A stretch of DNA of 35,710 nucleotides from an uncultured Rhodospirillales bacterium (GCA_913055885.1 CAJXLG010000005.1:1-35710); one strand, 5' to 3'. Shown: positions 25,064 to 33,811, counted from the first letter of the stretch. Made by a program: numbers and translations. The notes: generated by a model not told the origin, from the sequence alone.

Positions 25064-25320
25064 GATGCCGGCTCCGCTTCCGCCGCCGCATCATCGCGCG
25101 GCGCGATGGCGCCCGCCTCGGCCAGCAGGTCCAGGGTCTTCCGCGCCTCCTCGGGGTCCAGCTTCGACAGGGCGAAGCCCACGTGGACGATGACGTAATC
25201 GCCCACGGCCACGTCGTCCACGAGGTGCAGGGCCACCTCGCGTTCCACCCCTTCCACGGAGACCCGGGCCATCTGCCCGGGCAGGCGTTCCTTCACCTCG
25301 GCGGGAATGGCCAGACACAT
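25060..25320 (-). CDS. hypC: HypC/HybG/HupF hydrogenase formation chaperone
   Basis: The 86-aa protein begins MCLAIPAEV; Cys2 is the residue that contacts HypD and the large-subunit precursor. The body has GVEREVALHLVDDVAVGDYVIVHVGFAL. A strong AAGGAGGGG site precedes the ATG, after a 21-nt gap from the hypF-like gene. An Ala/Glu-rich tail extends beyond the usual HypC length. Confidence 0.97.
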   Translation of the reverse strand: MCLAIPAEVKERLPGQMARVSVEGVEREVALHLVDDVAVGDYVIVHVGFALSKLDPEEARKTLDLLAEAGAIAPRDDAAAEAEPAS

Positions 25321-25341
25321 GCGCCCCTCCTTGCAGTAACA

Positions 25342-26436
25342 CTAGCATACGGATTCGCGGGCCAGGGCAGCGGCCCACGCCTGCCCCAGGGCGAGCCCCG
25401 GGTCGCCCGGCGACACGGCCTCGGGCAGCAGCACGCGCAGCCCGCGCGCCTCCAGGCGCGGCACCAGGGCCCGGCGCAGCGCCCGGTTGAGCAGGCAGCC
25501 GCCGCCCAGGGCCACGGTGTCGCGCCCGTGGGCCTCGGCGGCGGCGCCGATCCAGGCGTCCAGGGCGGCGGCCAGGGTGCCGTGGAACAGGTCGGCCCCT
25601 TCGCGCTGGTCGGCCGTGTCCGCCAGCCGGTCCAGGAGCGGGCGCAGGTCGAGCACGCCGTCCTCCGTCACCCGCCAGCCGTCGTCCAGCACCCGAGGCG
25701 TTTCCACCAGGCCCTCCAGGGTCATGGGGGCCTGGCCCTCGAAATCCGCCACGGGACACACCCCCAACAGGGCCGCGGCGGCGTCGAACAGACGGCCGGC
25801 GCTGGTGGTGGGCAGGGTGTTGATGCCCCGCTGGAGCACGGTGGGCAGGGCCGCCGCATGGGGCTGGTCGGCGAAACGCTCGGGGATGGCGTCGGCGCGC
25901 CCCAGGTCGTGCAGGGCGGCGGCGGCCATGCGCCACGGGGCGCGCGCCGCGGCGTCGCCGCCCGGCTGTTGCAGGGGGCGCAGGTGGCCGATGCGCGCGT
26001 AGGCGGGGCCGTCGGAAAGCAGCAGTTCGCCGCCCCAGGCCTCGCGGTTCTCGCCCAGCCCGAAGCCGTCCAGGGCCACGCCCAGTACCGGGCCGACAAC
26101 GCCGTGCTCCGCCATGACGGCGGCGACGTGGGCGTGGTGGTGCTGCACCGGCACGGCCTCCAGGCCCGACTCGCGGGCATAGCGGGTGGTGGGGAAGTCG
26201 GGATGATAGTCGTGCGCCACGGCCACCGGCGCGGCGCCCGCCGCCGCCGTCAGATCGCGGGCGGCGGCCTCGAAGGTGCGGACGTTCTCCGCCGTGTCCT
26301 GGTTGCCGCAATCGGGGGCCAGCCACGCCATGCCGCCGTGCACCACGCACGGCGCCACCTTGAGATACGCCCCCACGGCCAGGACGTCGGGAACGTCCCG
26401 GCCCAGGGGCAGGCGGGCGGCCACGGCCGCCGTCAT
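25342..26436 (-). CDS. hypF: Short HypF: Kae1-like carbamoyltransferase domain only
   Basis: Full HypF (about 750 aa) has acylphosphatase, zinc-finger, YrdC and Kae1-like domains. This 364-aa gene carries only the last. It starts at [16 protein letters not shown], has [19 protein letters not shown], the metal-ligand motifs [14 protein letters not shown] and [41 protein letters not shown] and [11 protein letters not shown], and ends in Cys. It would transfer carbamoyl from carbamoyl-AMP to HypE. The adenylate-forming YrdC part is missing and not found elsewhere in the window. ATG 26436 overlaps the hypB stop. A short HypF1 is known, as I recall, in Cupriavidus necator. Confidence 0.88.
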   Translation of the reverse strand: MTAAVAARLPLGRDVPDVLAVGAYLKVAPCVVHGGMAWLAPDCGNQDTAENVRTFEAAARDLTAAAGAAPVAVAHDYHPDFPTTRYARESGLEAVPVQHHHAHVAAVMAEHGVVGPVLGVALDGFGLGENREAWGGELLLSDGPAYARIGHLRPLQQPGGDAAARAPWRMAAAALHDLGRADAIPERFADQPHAAALPTVLQRGINTLPTTSAGRLFDAAAALLGVCPVADFEGQAPMTLEGLVETPRVLDDGWRVTEDGVLDLRPLLDRLADTADQREGADLFHGTLAAALDAWIGAAAEAHGRDTVALGGGCLLNRALRRALVPRLEARGLRVLLPEAVSPGDPGLALGQAWAAALARESVC

Positions 26437-27230
26437 GGCGCCTCCGCCAGCGCCGGTGCCTCCGCCGGGGCCGGCCGCCGGGCGTCGATCCAGGCGTACC
26501 AGGCATCCAGCCCTTCGCCGGTGGTGGCGGACAGGCGCAGGCACCGAAGGTCCGGGTTCACCTGCCGCGCCCAGGCCTCGCACTGGTCGGCGTCGAAATC
26601 CAGGTGGGGCAGCAGGTCCACCTTGTTGAGCACCATGAGATCGGCATTGGCGAAGATGTCGGGGTACTTGAGGGGCTTGTCCTCGCCCTCGGTGACGGAA
26701 ACGATGACCACGCGCGCCCCTTCGCCCAGGTCGAAGGCGGCGGGGCAGACGAGGTTCCCCACGTTTTCCAGGAAGACCACGCCGTTCTCCGGCACGCCCA
26801 GGTGGTCCAGGGCGTGGCCCACCATGTGGGCGTCCAGATGGCAGCCCTTGCCGGTGGTGACCTGGAGGGCGGGCGCCCCCGTTTCCCGGATGCGGTCGGC
26901 GTCGCGGCCCGTCTGCTGGTCGCCCTCGACGACGGCCGTGGGATGGCGGCCGGCGAGGTCGCCCAGGGTACGCACGAGCAGGGTGGTCTTGCCGGCGCCG
27001 GGGCTGGAGACGAGGTTCAGGGCCAGGCTGCCGGCGGCGTCCAGGCGCGCCCGGTTGGCGGCGGCGTGACTGTTGTTGTGGTCGAGGACGTCGCGTTCGA
27101 TCTGCACCAGGCGGCCGCCGTCGTCGGCGCCGCTGCCGCCGGCGAAGGCCAGGGTGCCGTCGTCCGCCGCGTGATGATGGTGGTGGTCATGGCCGTGGTC
27201 GTGGCCGCCGCACCCGCAGACGCTGCACAT
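26433..27230 (-). CDS. hypB: Hydrogenase nickel incorporation GTPase HypB
   Basis: This GTPase inserts Ni into the hydrogenase large subunit. The N-terminal Ni-binding motif MCSVCGCGG is followed by a His-rich stretch ([11 protein letters not shown]) for nickel storage. The P-loop SPGAGKTT is at about residues 76-83, with the switch and metal-site region [15 protein letters not shown] and the guanine motif NKVDLL. ATG 27230 restores the family start MCxxCGC; the ORF track begins one codon earlier at a GTG. It overlaps hypA. Confidence 0.97.
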   Translation of the reverse strand: MCSVCGCGGHDHGHDHHHHHAADDGTLAFAGGSGADDGGRLVQIERDVLDHNNSHAAANRARLDAAGSLALNLVSSPGAGKTTLLVRTLGDLAGRHPTAVVEGDQQTGRDADRIRETGAPALQVTTGKGCHLDAHMVGHALDHLGVPENGVVFLENVGNLVCPAAFDLGEGARVVIVSVTEGEDKPLKYPDIFANADLMVLNKVDLLPHLDFDADQCEAWARQVNPDLRCLRLSATTGEGLDAWYAWIDARRPAPAEAPALAEAP

Positions 27231-27571
27231 CACGCCACCTCAAGCTCCGCTATGGCCAGGTCGTCGCCCCCGGTGGGCCGTACCCGCGTCCCCCCGCAGG
27301 CCGGGCACGGCGCGCCGTGTGTCGGGATTGTAACGCGAGAGGCACAGTCGATGCACCATCCTTCTCCCGGGGCGGCAATGATTTCCAGCCGCGCGCCCTC
27401 GGCCAGGGTGCCCTGCCCGGCCGCCTCGAAACAGAAGCGGAGCGCCTCCGGATCCACGTGGGACAGGGCACCCACGCGCAGCCACACGGTGCGCACCTCC
27501 GTGAAATCCTGTTCCGTGGCCTGTTCCTCCAGGATGCGCAGGATGGATTGGACCAGGCTCATTTCGTGCAT
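27230..27571 (-). CDS. hypA: Hydrogenase maturation nickel metallochaperone HypA
   Basis: The 113-aa product begins [11 protein letters not shown], with Met1 and His2 forming the Ni site. It carries the zinc-binding pairs CIDC and CPAC ([17 protein letters not shown]). It hands Ni to or with HypB. It is 6 nt downstream of the DksA-like gene. Confidence 0.97.
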   Translation of the reverse strand: MHEMSLVQSILRILEEQATEQDFTEVRTVWLRVGALSHVDPEALRFCFEAAGQGTLAEGARLEIIAAPGEGWCIDCASRVTIPTHGAPCPACGGTRVRPTGGDDLAIAELEVA

Positions 27572-27577
27572 GGGCGT

Positions 27578-27922
27578 TCAACCGCTGCCGGCGGCGCACC
27601 GGATGCAGGTGGGCACCGCGGGGTCGCTTTCCAGCCGCCTGGGTCCGATGGGCTCGTCGCAGTTGACGCAGTGGCCGTAGTCGCCCTCGTCCATGCGGGC
27701 CAGGGCGGCCTCGATGCGCTGGATTTCCACCTGGCGGCGGCGGTCGCGTTCCTGGGCCATGGCCTGGTTCTGCATGGCGTCGATGCGCGACAGCCGGCCC
27801 ATGCGCGTCTGGTCAAGCTCCACCGTCCGGCGCGCCTCGCTGTTGTCCTCGGCCAGCAGGGTCTCGCGGCGCGCTTCCAGGCGGGCGCGCAGGGCGGTTT
27901 CGTCGGGGGTTTCGGGGCTCAT
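27578..27922 (-). CDS. TraR/DksA family zinc-finger protein
   Basis: The 114-aa product has an N-terminal coiled-coil hairpin (RARLEARRETLL...RMGRLSRIDAMQNQAMAQERDRRR) and a C4 zinc finger (CVNCDEPIG...TCIRC). The coiled-coil tip lacks the DxxDxA motif of true DksA, so ppGpp synergy cannot be assumed. ATG 27922 with GAGGAGG is chosen over the ORF-track start. As the first gene of the hyp transcription unit it may be a regulator of it or simply co-transcribed. Confidence 0.85.
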   Translation of the reverse strand: MSPETPDETALRARLEARRETLLAEDNSEARRTVELDQTRMGRLSRIDAMQNQAMAQERDRRRQVEIQRIEAALARMDEGDYGHCVNCDEPIGPRRLESDPAVPTCIRCAAGSG

Positions 27923-27960
27923 GGCACCTCCTCGTCGGATGGCCACGGCCAGGGTAGCAG

Positions 27961-27990
27961 GCGGCCGCCCCGGCGCACCAGGGCGGCCGC
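27961..27990. repeat. Perfect 10-bp inverted repeat in the dksA/cytochrome b divergent region
   Basis: GCGGCCGCCC and GGGCGGCCGC flank a 10-nt spacer. The right arm directly touches the -35 box of the cytochrome b promoter, and the left arm lies upstream of the dksA-like gene. It could be a shared operator; in such GC-rich DNA chance is also possible. Confidence 0.4.
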
Positions 27991-28019
27991 TTGACCCCTG
28001 CCATGCAAAACGCTACCTG
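27991..28019 (+). promoter_or_regulatory. Predicted promoter of the cytochrome b gene
   Basis: TTGACC (27991-27996) and TACCTG (28014-28019) have a 17-bp spacer. It drives the cytochrome b561-type gene with a leader of about 35 nt. Confidence 0.5.
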
Positions 28020-28061
28020 GAGGCTCAACGCGCGCGCAACGGTACGAGGCGAGGCGATTTC

Positions 28062-28748
28062 ATGACCGGCACGCATCGAATCCGCATCTGGGACCTGCCC
28101 ACCCGCCTGTTCCACTGGCTTTTCGTCCTGGCCCTGGTGGCCGCGTGGGCGGTGGCGGATCTGGAGCCGGAGATCCCCGGCTACGGCGAAACGGACCTGC
28201 CGGAGCACATGCTCATCGGCTATGGCGTGCTGGTGCTTCTGCTGTTCCGCATCATCTGGGGCTTCGTGGGCAGCGAGACGGCGCGTTTCAGCCGCTTCGT
28301 GCGCGGGCCGAAGGCGGCTTTCGAGCACGTCCGCGCCCTGCGCCGGGGCGAGCCCCACCCCGCCGGCCACAATCCCCTGGGCGGCTGGATGGTCGTCGCC
28401 CTTCTCGTGGTGACGGCGGTGCAGGCGGGCAGCGGCCTCTTCGCCGCCGACGACATCTGGACCTCCGCCATCCTGGCCGACGAGGTGTCCGATTCCACCC
28501 AGGAATTCCTCGACGGCATCCACCATCAGGCGTTCGACGTCCTGGTGATCCTGGCTGGGCTCCACATCCTGGCCGTGCTGGCGCACAAGTGGATCGGGCG
28601 CGAGAACCTGGTGCCGGCCATGGTCACGGGCCGCCGCGCCGTGCCGGCGGACTGGCGGCAGCCGCGCATGGTCTCCCCGTGGCGCGCCGTCGTTGTCCTT
28701 GCCGTGAGCGTCGGCGCCGTGTACGCCCTGGTGGCCGTCTACGGATAG
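28062..28748 (+). CDS. Cytochrome b/b6 domain (cytochrome b561-type) membrane protein
   Basis: The 228-aa membrane protein begins IRIWDLPTRLFHWLFVLALVAAW, the hallmark of Ni/Fe-hydrogenase b-type cytochromes and related b561 proteins. Four to five TM helices are evident. Candidate haem ligands are His in LFHW, PAGHNPLGG, GIHHQAFD and LHILAVLAHKW. It should pass electrons between a periplasmic partner and the quinone pool. Its position beside the hyp operon suggests, but does not prove, a link to hydrogenase. ATG 28062 fits the family N-terminus. Confidence 0.88.
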   Translation: MTGTHRIRIWDLPTRLFHWLFVLALVAAWAVADLEPEIPGYGETDLPEHMLIGYGVLVLLLFRIIWGFVGSETARFSRFVRGPKAAFEHVRALRRGEPHPAGHNPLGGWMVVALLVVTAVQAGSGLFAADDIWTSAILADEVSDSTQEFLDGIHHQAFDVLVILAGLHILAVLAHKWIGRENLVPAMVTGRRAVPADWRQPRMVSPWRAVVVLAVSVGAVYALVAVYG

Positions 28749-28763
28749 AACTGGAGGGAAGCG

Positions 28764-29306
28764 ATGGGCAGCAACGGGGCCGTGTGCGTCTTCTGCGGCG
28801 CGGCCGACGGCAGCGATCCGGTGCACCGCGAGCACGCCCGGCGCCTGGGCGACCTGCTTGCCGACAACGGGCTGGAACTGGTCTTCGGCGGCGGCCACGT
28901 GGGCCTCATGGGCGTGGTGGCCGAGCGCGTCCTGGCGCGCGGCGGGCGCGTCACCGGCATCATCCCGGAACACCTCTACCGGCCGGAGCTGGCCTACGAG
29001 GGGGTCACGGAGCTGGTGGTCACCGAGGGCATGTCCGACCGCAAGGACCAGCTCATCGCGCGCAGCGATTCGTTCATCACCCTGGGCGGCGGCCTGGGCA
29101 CCCTGGACGAGTTCTTCGAGGTGCTCACCCAGCGCCAGCTCGGCCTGCACGCCAAGCCGGTGGTGCTCCTCAACAGCGGCGGCTACTGGAACGGCCTGCT
29201 CGACCTCATCGAGGCCGTGGTGGGCGGGGGCTTCATGCACCACGCGGACCGCGCTTTGTACCAGGTGGCGGACACGCCCGACGCCGCCGTCGCCGCGGTG
29301 CAGTAA
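28764..29306 (+). CDS. LOG family (TIGR00730) Rossmann-fold protein
   Basis: The 180-aa product resembles cytokinin-activating nucleoside 5'-monophosphate phosphoribohydrolases: VCVFCGAADGS, LVFGGGHVGLMG and ITEG-like VTEGMSDRKDQLI. The signature PGGxGTxxE is replaced by GGGLGTLDE, so only the first Pro is lost and the catalytic Glu is kept. In bacteria these enzymes probably cleave AMP-like nucleotides. It follows the cytochrome b gene by 15 nt. Confidence 0.9.
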   Translation: MGSNGAVCVFCGAADGSDPVHREHARRLGDLLADNGLELVFGGGHVGLMGVVAERVLARGGRVTGIIPEHLYRPELAYEGVTELVVTEGMSDRKDQLIARSDSFITLGGGLGTLDEFFEVLTQRQLGLHAKPVVLLNSGGYWNGLLDLIEAVVGGGFMHHADRALYQVADTPDAAVAAVQ

Positions 29307-29334
29307 AAACCGCACGTTCCCCCGGCCGCGACTC

Positions 29335-29363
29335 TTGCCACCGGCCGGCCGGGCGGGTATGGT
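29335..29363 (+). promoter_or_regulatory. Predicted icd promoter
   Basis: TTGCCA (29335-29340) and TATGGT (29358-29363) are 17 bp apart. The predicted leader is about 115 nt and GC-rich. Confidence 0.5.
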
Positions 29364-29484
29364 CGCCGCGTCCGTTGGCCGGTCCGTCCGGCCGTCCGCC
29401 ACGATGGGGCGCACCCCGACGGACATCCCGTGACACAACCCGCGTGTGTTTTGCCGCGATCACCCGGATCGGGAGGACCGAGCC

Positions 29485-30702
29485 ATGAGCAAGATCCAGG
29501 TCAAGAACCCCATCGTGGAACTGGACGGCGACGAGATGACCCGGATCATCTGGGACTTCATCAAGAACAAGCTGATCCTGCCCTACGTGGACGTGGACCT
29601 GAAGTACCACGACCTGTCCGTCCAGAACCGCGACGCCACGGACGATCAGGTGACGGTGGACGCCGCCGAGGCCATCAAGAAGCACGGCGTGGGCATCAAG
29701 TGCGCCACCATCACGCCCGACGAGGCGCGCATGGAAGAGTTCGACCTCAAGAAGATGTGGCGTTCGCCCAACGGCACCATCCGCAACATCCTGGGCGGCA
29801 CCGTCTTCCGCGAGCCCATCATCTGCCGTAACATCCCGCGCTACGTGCCCCACTGGACGGAGCCCATTGTCATCGGCCGCCACGCCTTCGGCGACCAGTA
29901 CCGGGCGACGGATTTCGTGGTGCCGGGCAGGGGCAAGCTGACGGTGCGTTTCGAGCCGGAGGACGGCGGCGCCCCCATCGAGCGCGAGGTGTTCGACTTC
30001 CCCGGCGGCGGCGTCGCCATGACCATGTACAACCTGGACGATTCCATCCGGGATTTCGCGCGGGCCTGCTTCAACTACGGGCTCCAGCGCGGCTATCCCG
30101 TGTACATGTCCACCAAGAACACCATCCTCAAGGCCTATGACGGCCGCTTCAAGGACCTGTTCGAGGAGGTCTACAACAACGAGTTCAAGGACGCTTTCGA
30201 CAGGGCGGGCCTCACCTACGAGCACCGGCTCATCGACGACATGGTCGCCTGCTCCATGCGCTGGGAAGGCGGCTACGTCTGGGCCTGCAAGAACTACGAC
30301 GGCGACGTGCAGTCGGACACCGTGGCCCAGGGCTTCGGCTCCCTGGGGCTCATGAGCTCCGTGCTCATGACGGCGGACGGCAAGACCGTGGAAACGGAAG
30401 CGGCGCACGGCACCGTCACCCGCCACTACCGCCAGCACCAGCAGGGCAAGGAGACCTCCACCAACCCCATCGCCTCCATCTTCGCCTGGACGCGCGGCCT
30501 GAAGTTCCGGGGCGAAATGGACGGCACGCCGGACGTGGTGGACTTCGCCGAGACCCTGGAGACGGTCTGCATCGAGACCGTGGAAAACGGCCACATGACC
30601 AAGGACCTGGCGCTGCTCGTCGGCGACGACCAGCCCTACCTCAATACCAACCAGTTCCTCGACAAGCTGGACGAGGGCCTGCGCCAGCGCATGGGGATGT
30701 AG
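29485..30702 (+). CDS. icd: NADP-dependent isocitrate dehydrogenase (dimeric, eukaryote-like type)
   Basis: This TCA-cycle enzyme produces 2-oxoglutarate and NADPH. The 405-aa sequence follows the type II pattern: [22 protein letters not shown]-like [49 protein letters not shown] and [13 protein letters not shown]. This type is usual in Alphaproteobacteria and in mitochondria, unlike the E. coli enzyme. ATG 29485 with GGGAGGA gives [12 protein letters not shown], as in homologues. Confidence 0.96.
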   Translation: MSKIQVKNPIVELDGDEMTRIIWDFIKNKLILPYVDVDLKYHDLSVQNRDATDDQVTVDAAEAIKKHGVGIKCATITPDEARMEEFDLKKMWRSPNGTIRNILGGTVFREPIICRNIPRYVPHWTEPIVIGRHAFGDQYRATDFVVPGRGKLTVRFEPEDGGAPIEREVFDFPGGGVAMTMYNLDDSIRDFARACFNYGLQRGYPVYMSTKNTILKAYDGRFKDLFEEVYNNEFKDAFDRAGLTYEHRLIDDMVACSMRWEGGYVWACKNYDGDVQSDTVAQGFGSLGLMSSVLMTADGKTVETEAAHGTVTRHYRQHQQGKETSTNPIASIFAWTRGLKFRGEMDGTPDVVDFAETLETVCIETVENGHMTKDLALLVGDDQPYLNTNQFLDKLDEGLRQRMGM

Positions 30703-30725
30703 CTCGGCCGGGAAACGGGGGATCG

Positions 30726-30745
30726 CTAGTCCGGATTTCTCACGG
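30726..30745. repeat. Copy 2 of dispersed CTAGyCCGGATTT motif
   Basis: CTAGTCCGGATTTCTCACGG lies 23 nt after the icd stop and matches 17 of 20 bases of the 8911-8930 copy, which also lies just after a stop codon. Confidence 0.5.
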
Positions 30746-30774
30746 CCGGCAACGCCCCGCCGGGTCTTACCGAT

Positions 30775-30807
30775 CAAGGGGCGCGGGTTCCAGGGCGTCG
30801 CCCCTTG
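30775..30807 (+). terminator. Hairpin downstream of icd, possible terminator
   Basis: The perfect 9-bp stem CAAGGGGCG/CGCCCCTTG has a 15-nt loop. No T-tract follows, so termination is uncertain. The rest of the 163-bp gap shows no gene. Confidence 0.4.
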
Positions 30808-30865
30808 TGTCGGCGCCCTTCCCGGGGCCAGCACTTCTCCGTGCCACCATGCCCGGAGGCCCGCC

Positions 30866-31273
30866 ATGCGTGCTCTTTTTTTGCTTGCCTGCTGCCTCCT
30901 GATGGGCGCCGCCGCCCTGGCGCAGGCCATGAGCGACCGCGCCGTATCCCGTGAACTGCGCGAGCTCGTGACCCGCGCGGCCGATCTGTCCGGGGCGTGC
31001 GTTACAGAGATCGAGGAGACCGGCGCGCAGGGCGATGCCTGCGCCGACTTCCGCGCCTTCTTGACGCGCACGGCGGACAAGCGCCGGCGCTACCGCCGCC
31101 GGGTGGACCGGGCGGCCCGGCGCATCACGCGGGATTTCACCGAGCAGACCCTCGGCTTCACCACGCTGGAAAGCGCCGAGCAGGCCATCCTCGACAACCG
31201 CGCCGCCGCCCAGGCGGCGCGCCAGCGGCTGCGGACGAATCGGCGCCGCATCGACAAGCTTGCCGGCGACTGA
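30866..31273 (+). CDS. Hypothetical secreted Arg-rich helical protein
   Basis: The 135-aa product has a Sec-type leader (MRALFLLACCLLMGAAALAQA), two mature cysteines (SGACVTEIEETGAQGDACADF) that could form a disulfide, and a long Arg-rich helical segment (ADKRRRYRRRVDRAARRITRDF) ending RTNRRRIDKLAGD. The leader contains CC without a clean lipobox. I do not recognise a family. It converges on the phosphatase gene with no gap. Confidence 0.65.
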   Translation: MRALFLLACCLLMGAAALAQAMSDRAVSRELRELVTRAADLSGACVTEIEETGAQGDACADFRAFLTRTADKRRRYRRRVDRAARRITRDFTEQTLGFTTLESAEQAILDNRAAAQAARQRLRTNRRRIDKLAGD

Positions 31274-31828
31274 TCACGGCCGGGGCCGGCCGGGGGTGAG
31301 GGACAGGACGCAGGCTTCCTGGCGGGGATTCTCCACGGCCCCGTGCCGCGCCGCGCGCACGGCCTTCAGGGCATCTTCCGGCCGCCTGCCGCGTTCCACC
31401 AGCAGCCGCACGGCGGCGATGCCGCTGCGGCCCAGGCCGCCCATGCAGTGCACCCCGACGGCCTGCCCCGCGTCCAGGGCGCGATGCAGCATGGGGGCGG
31501 CGTTGTCGCGCCAGGCCAGTTCCCATTCGTTGCCCGGCACGCTGCCGTCCTGCATGGGCAGGTGGGCCCACGCCATCCCGTGGTGGCGCACCAGGGCGCC
31601 GAAATGCTCGGCGGAGAGGCCCTCGCGGGTGAACTCCCGGTGTTCGATGAGGCTCAGGAGGGCCCCCATGCCCAGGTCGGCCAGGGCGCGCACGGTGGCC
31701 TCCGCCGTCAGGCGGCCGCCGGCGTAGGGCGTGCCGGGACACGGCATGACGGCGATGCGGCCGCCGCCCGGGGCGTCCACCCAGCCGATGCGCGTGCGGC
31801 CAATGGTTTCGGCGGCGTCGGCGGCCAT
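31274..31828 (-). CDS. Dual-specificity/CDKN3-like protein phosphatase
   Basis: The 184-aa product has the Cys-based phosphatase signature HCMGGLGRSG (nucleophile C128, Arg134) and a general-acid loop PMQDGSVP (D94), the layout of cyclin-dependent kinase inhibitor 3-like phosphatases. Earlier segments LADLGMGALLSLIEHREF fit the fold. It is cytosolic. Substrate (phosphoprotein or small phosphate ester) is unknown. Confidence 0.85.
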   Translation of the reverse strand: MAADAAETIGRTRIGWVDAPGGGRIAVMPCPGTPYAGGRLTAEATVRALADLGMGALLSLIEHREFTREGLSAEHFGALVRHHGMAWAHLPMQDGSVPGNEWELAWRDNAAPMLHRALDAGQAVGVHCMGGLGRSGIAAVRLLVERGRRPEDALKAVRAARHGAVENPRQEACVLSLTPGRPRP

Positions 31829-31844
31829 GGCCGCCCTCCGTTGG

Positions 31845-32294
31845 CTATTCCCCTTCCGGGGCGGGAAGGTCCTCGACCGGCTGCTGGTTGATGCCGCGCG
31901 CCTGGAAGAAATCCTTGTACGCCATGTCCTCTTCCAGGATGTGCAGCCGCAGCCAGTTGTTCAGGAACCCCAGAAGCTCGATGAAGAGCCCGCGCGTGCG
32001 GCCCGCGTTGAAGTCGCGGTGATAGCTCAGGACCTGTTCGCGCAGGGCGTTGTGGGCCCGGATGTGGTCGTCCAGGTCGGGATAGCCGTGCTCGCGCATG
32101 AGCGCTTCCTCGCGCTCGAAATGCTTGTCCGTATACTCCATGAGCAGGTCGAAGGCGGGCCGCAGGGCGTCCGGCCCCTTGCCCGCGGCGTAGGCCTCAT
32201 GAAGCTGATTGATGAGGTCCACCAGGATCTTGTGGTCATAGTCGAAGGCGTCCACCCCGACGCTGTACCTGTCCTGCCAGGAAATAAGGGACAC
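31845..32294 (-). CDS. Bacteriohemerythrin
   Basis: This non-haem diiron O2-binding four-helix protein has the ligand pattern: FDYDHKILVDLINQLHEA, YTDKHFEREEALMREHGYPDLDDHIRAH and LNNWLRLHILEEDMAYKDF. It could sense, store or deliver O2. The GTG at 32294 (GGGGTGAGA upstream, giving MSLISWQDRYSVGVD) matches the usual family start; the ORF-track ATG at 32330 lacks a ribosome-binding site and adds 12 odd residues. It is 16 nt upstream of the phosphatase gene, so co-transcription is likely. Confidence 0.9.
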   Translation of the reverse strand: MSLISWQDRYSVGVDAFDYDHKILVDLINQLHEAYAAGKGPDALRPAFDLLMEYTDKHFEREEALMREHGYPDLDDHIRAHNALREQVLSYHRDFNAGRTRGLFIELLGFLNNWLRLHILEEDMAYKDFFQARGINQQPVEDLPAPEGE

Positions 32295-32372
32295 GGCTCT
32301 CACCCCAGCGTTTGCAGCCAACACCGCCATGATTAGGCGACGGAGCGTGGCGAAGCAAGGGCTGAAGGCCTA

Positions 32373-33185
32373 TCACACGCCGGTATCGCCGCGCAGGCGG
32401 TCCAGGCGCAGGCGGTGGCGGCCGTCGGTGAGCCGCGCCGCCGCCGCCAGGGTCACGGCCAGCACGCCCAGGGCCGTGCCCGCGGCGATGAGGAAGACGA
32501 TCATGAGCTGGTAGCGCACCGCCTGGGTGGGGGGCACGCCGGCGAGAAGCTGCCCCGTCATCATGCCGGGGATGAAGACCAGCCCCATGGCCGACATGGC
32601 GTTCACCACCGGGATGAGGCCCGCCCCGGCCGCCGCCCGCACGGGCCCCGCCAGGGCCTGCCAGCGGTCGTGGCCCAGGGCCAGCCGGGCCTCGATGGCC
32701 GGGCGTTCGCGGATCACCTCGCCCGACAGCCGGTCCAGGGCGAGGCTCACGCCGTTCATGGCGTTGCCCAGGATCATGCCCAAAAGCGGCAGGGCATAGG
32801 CGGGATCGTACCAGGGATCGGCCTTGATCTGGGCCGTCAGGGCGAAGAGGGTGACGAGCAGCCCCGCCACGGTCATGGCCGAGGTGCCCAGCCCCAGGGT
32901 CCACCAGCCGGCGAACTTGTGGCCCTGCCGGGCGGCTGCCTCGCGCCCGGCGAAGCCCAGCATCACCGCCACGGCGAGCGCCGTCAGCCAGGGCGAGGCC
33001 ATCTCGAACAGCGCCTTGAGCACCAGGGCCATGACGGCGAGCTGGGCCGTGGCCCGCACGGCGGCGATGAACAGCCGGCCCGCCACGCCCAGGCGCAGCA
33101 CCAGGGCGAGCAGGCCGGTGAGGACCACCAGGCCGGCGGCCAGGGCCAGCTCCACCGGCCCCAGGACGATGTAGTCGGCGGTCAT
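32373..33185 (-). CDS. fetB: Iron export ABC transporter permease FetB (UPF0014)
   Basis: The 270-aa polytopic protein of the YbbM/FetB/ALS3 family has seven or so TM helices, LGMILGNAMNGVSLALDRL, and the signature IPVVNAMSAMGLVFIPGMMTGQLLAG, and RYQLMIVFLIAAGTALG. With FetA it is linked to iron export and oxidative-stress resistance in E. coli. It overlaps the fetA stop (ATGA). Confidence 0.93.
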   Translation of the reverse strand: MTADYIVLGPVELALAAGLVVLTGLLALVLRLGVAGRLFIAAVRATAQLAVMALVLKALFEMASPWLTALAVAVMLGFAGREAAARQGHKFAGWWTLGLGTSAMTVAGLLVTLFALTAQIKADPWYDPAYALPLLGMILGNAMNGVSLALDRLSGEVIRERPAIEARLALGHDRWQALAGPVRAAAGAGLIPVVNAMSAMGLVFIPGMMTGQLLAGVPPTQAVRYQLMIVFLIAAGTALGVLAVTLAAAARLTDGRHRLRLDRLRGDTGV

Positions 33186-33811
33186 GCCGGCGCCTCCACC
33201 CGGGACCGGGTATCGCTCGCCGTGGTGGCGGCGAGGGTGCCGTCGCGCAGGGTGAGCAGCCGGTCCGCGAGGTGGTCACGCTGGTGGACGTCGTGGGTGA
33301 CGAGCAGGATGCCGGCGCCCGCCGCCTGGTGGGCCTGGACGAGGGTGTCCACGGCGCCGGCGGCCTCCGGGTCGAGGCCGCTGGCCGGCTCGTCCAGGAG
33401 CAGGAAATCCGGCGCCTGGATCAGCAGGCGCACCAGGGCGAGGCGCTTGCGCTCGCCCGTGGAGAGCCGGCTCACGGCCCACGCCAGGGCGTCGTCGGGC
33501 AGGTGCAGGCGGGGCAGCAGGGCCCGGGCGGCATCGGTGTCGGCCATGTGCTCGCCCACGGTGGCGGCCCACCAGCCGGCGTCGGCGGCCAGATAGCCCA
33601 CCTGCCGCCGCCATTCCGGCGCGCTGAAGCGCTCGCGTTCAATACCGTCCAGGGTGACGGTGCCGCCGTTGGGCTCCAGGTCGGCGAGGGCGCGCAGGAT
33701 GAGGCTCTTGCCCGCGCCCGAGGGGCCGCTCAGGGCGATGCAGACCCCCCGCGCCACCGAAAGGCGCATGGGTCCCAGGTGGCGGATGGTGAGGTCGCGG
33801 GCCTCCAGCAT
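33182..33811 (-). CDS. fetA: Iron export ABC transporter ATP-binding protein FetA
   Basis: The 209-aa ATPase has Walker A GPSGAGKS (29-36), signature LSTGERKRLAL, Walker B FLLLDEPASGLD and the switch histidine in LLVTHDVHQ. The short NBD matches YbbL/FetA. ATG 33811 is chosen because it overlaps the upstream stop (TGATG); the longer ORF-track protein is a read-through of another frame. Confidence 0.93.
   Translation of the reverse strand: MLEARDLTIRHLGPMRLSVARGVCIALSGPSGAGKSLILRALADLEPNGGTVTLDGIERERFSAPEWRRQVGYLAADAGWWAATVGEHMADTDAARALLPRLHLPDDALAWAVSRLSTGERKRLALVRLLIQAPDFLLLDEPASGLDPEAAGAVDTLVQAHQAAGAGILLVTHDVHQRDHLADRLLTLRDGTLAATTASDTRSRVEAPA

Noticed and set aside
23937-25094. 729-aa ORF fusing HypE with upstream sequence
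   Set aside because: The extra part is hypD read in a second frame. HypE starts at 23936 with an ATGA overlap.
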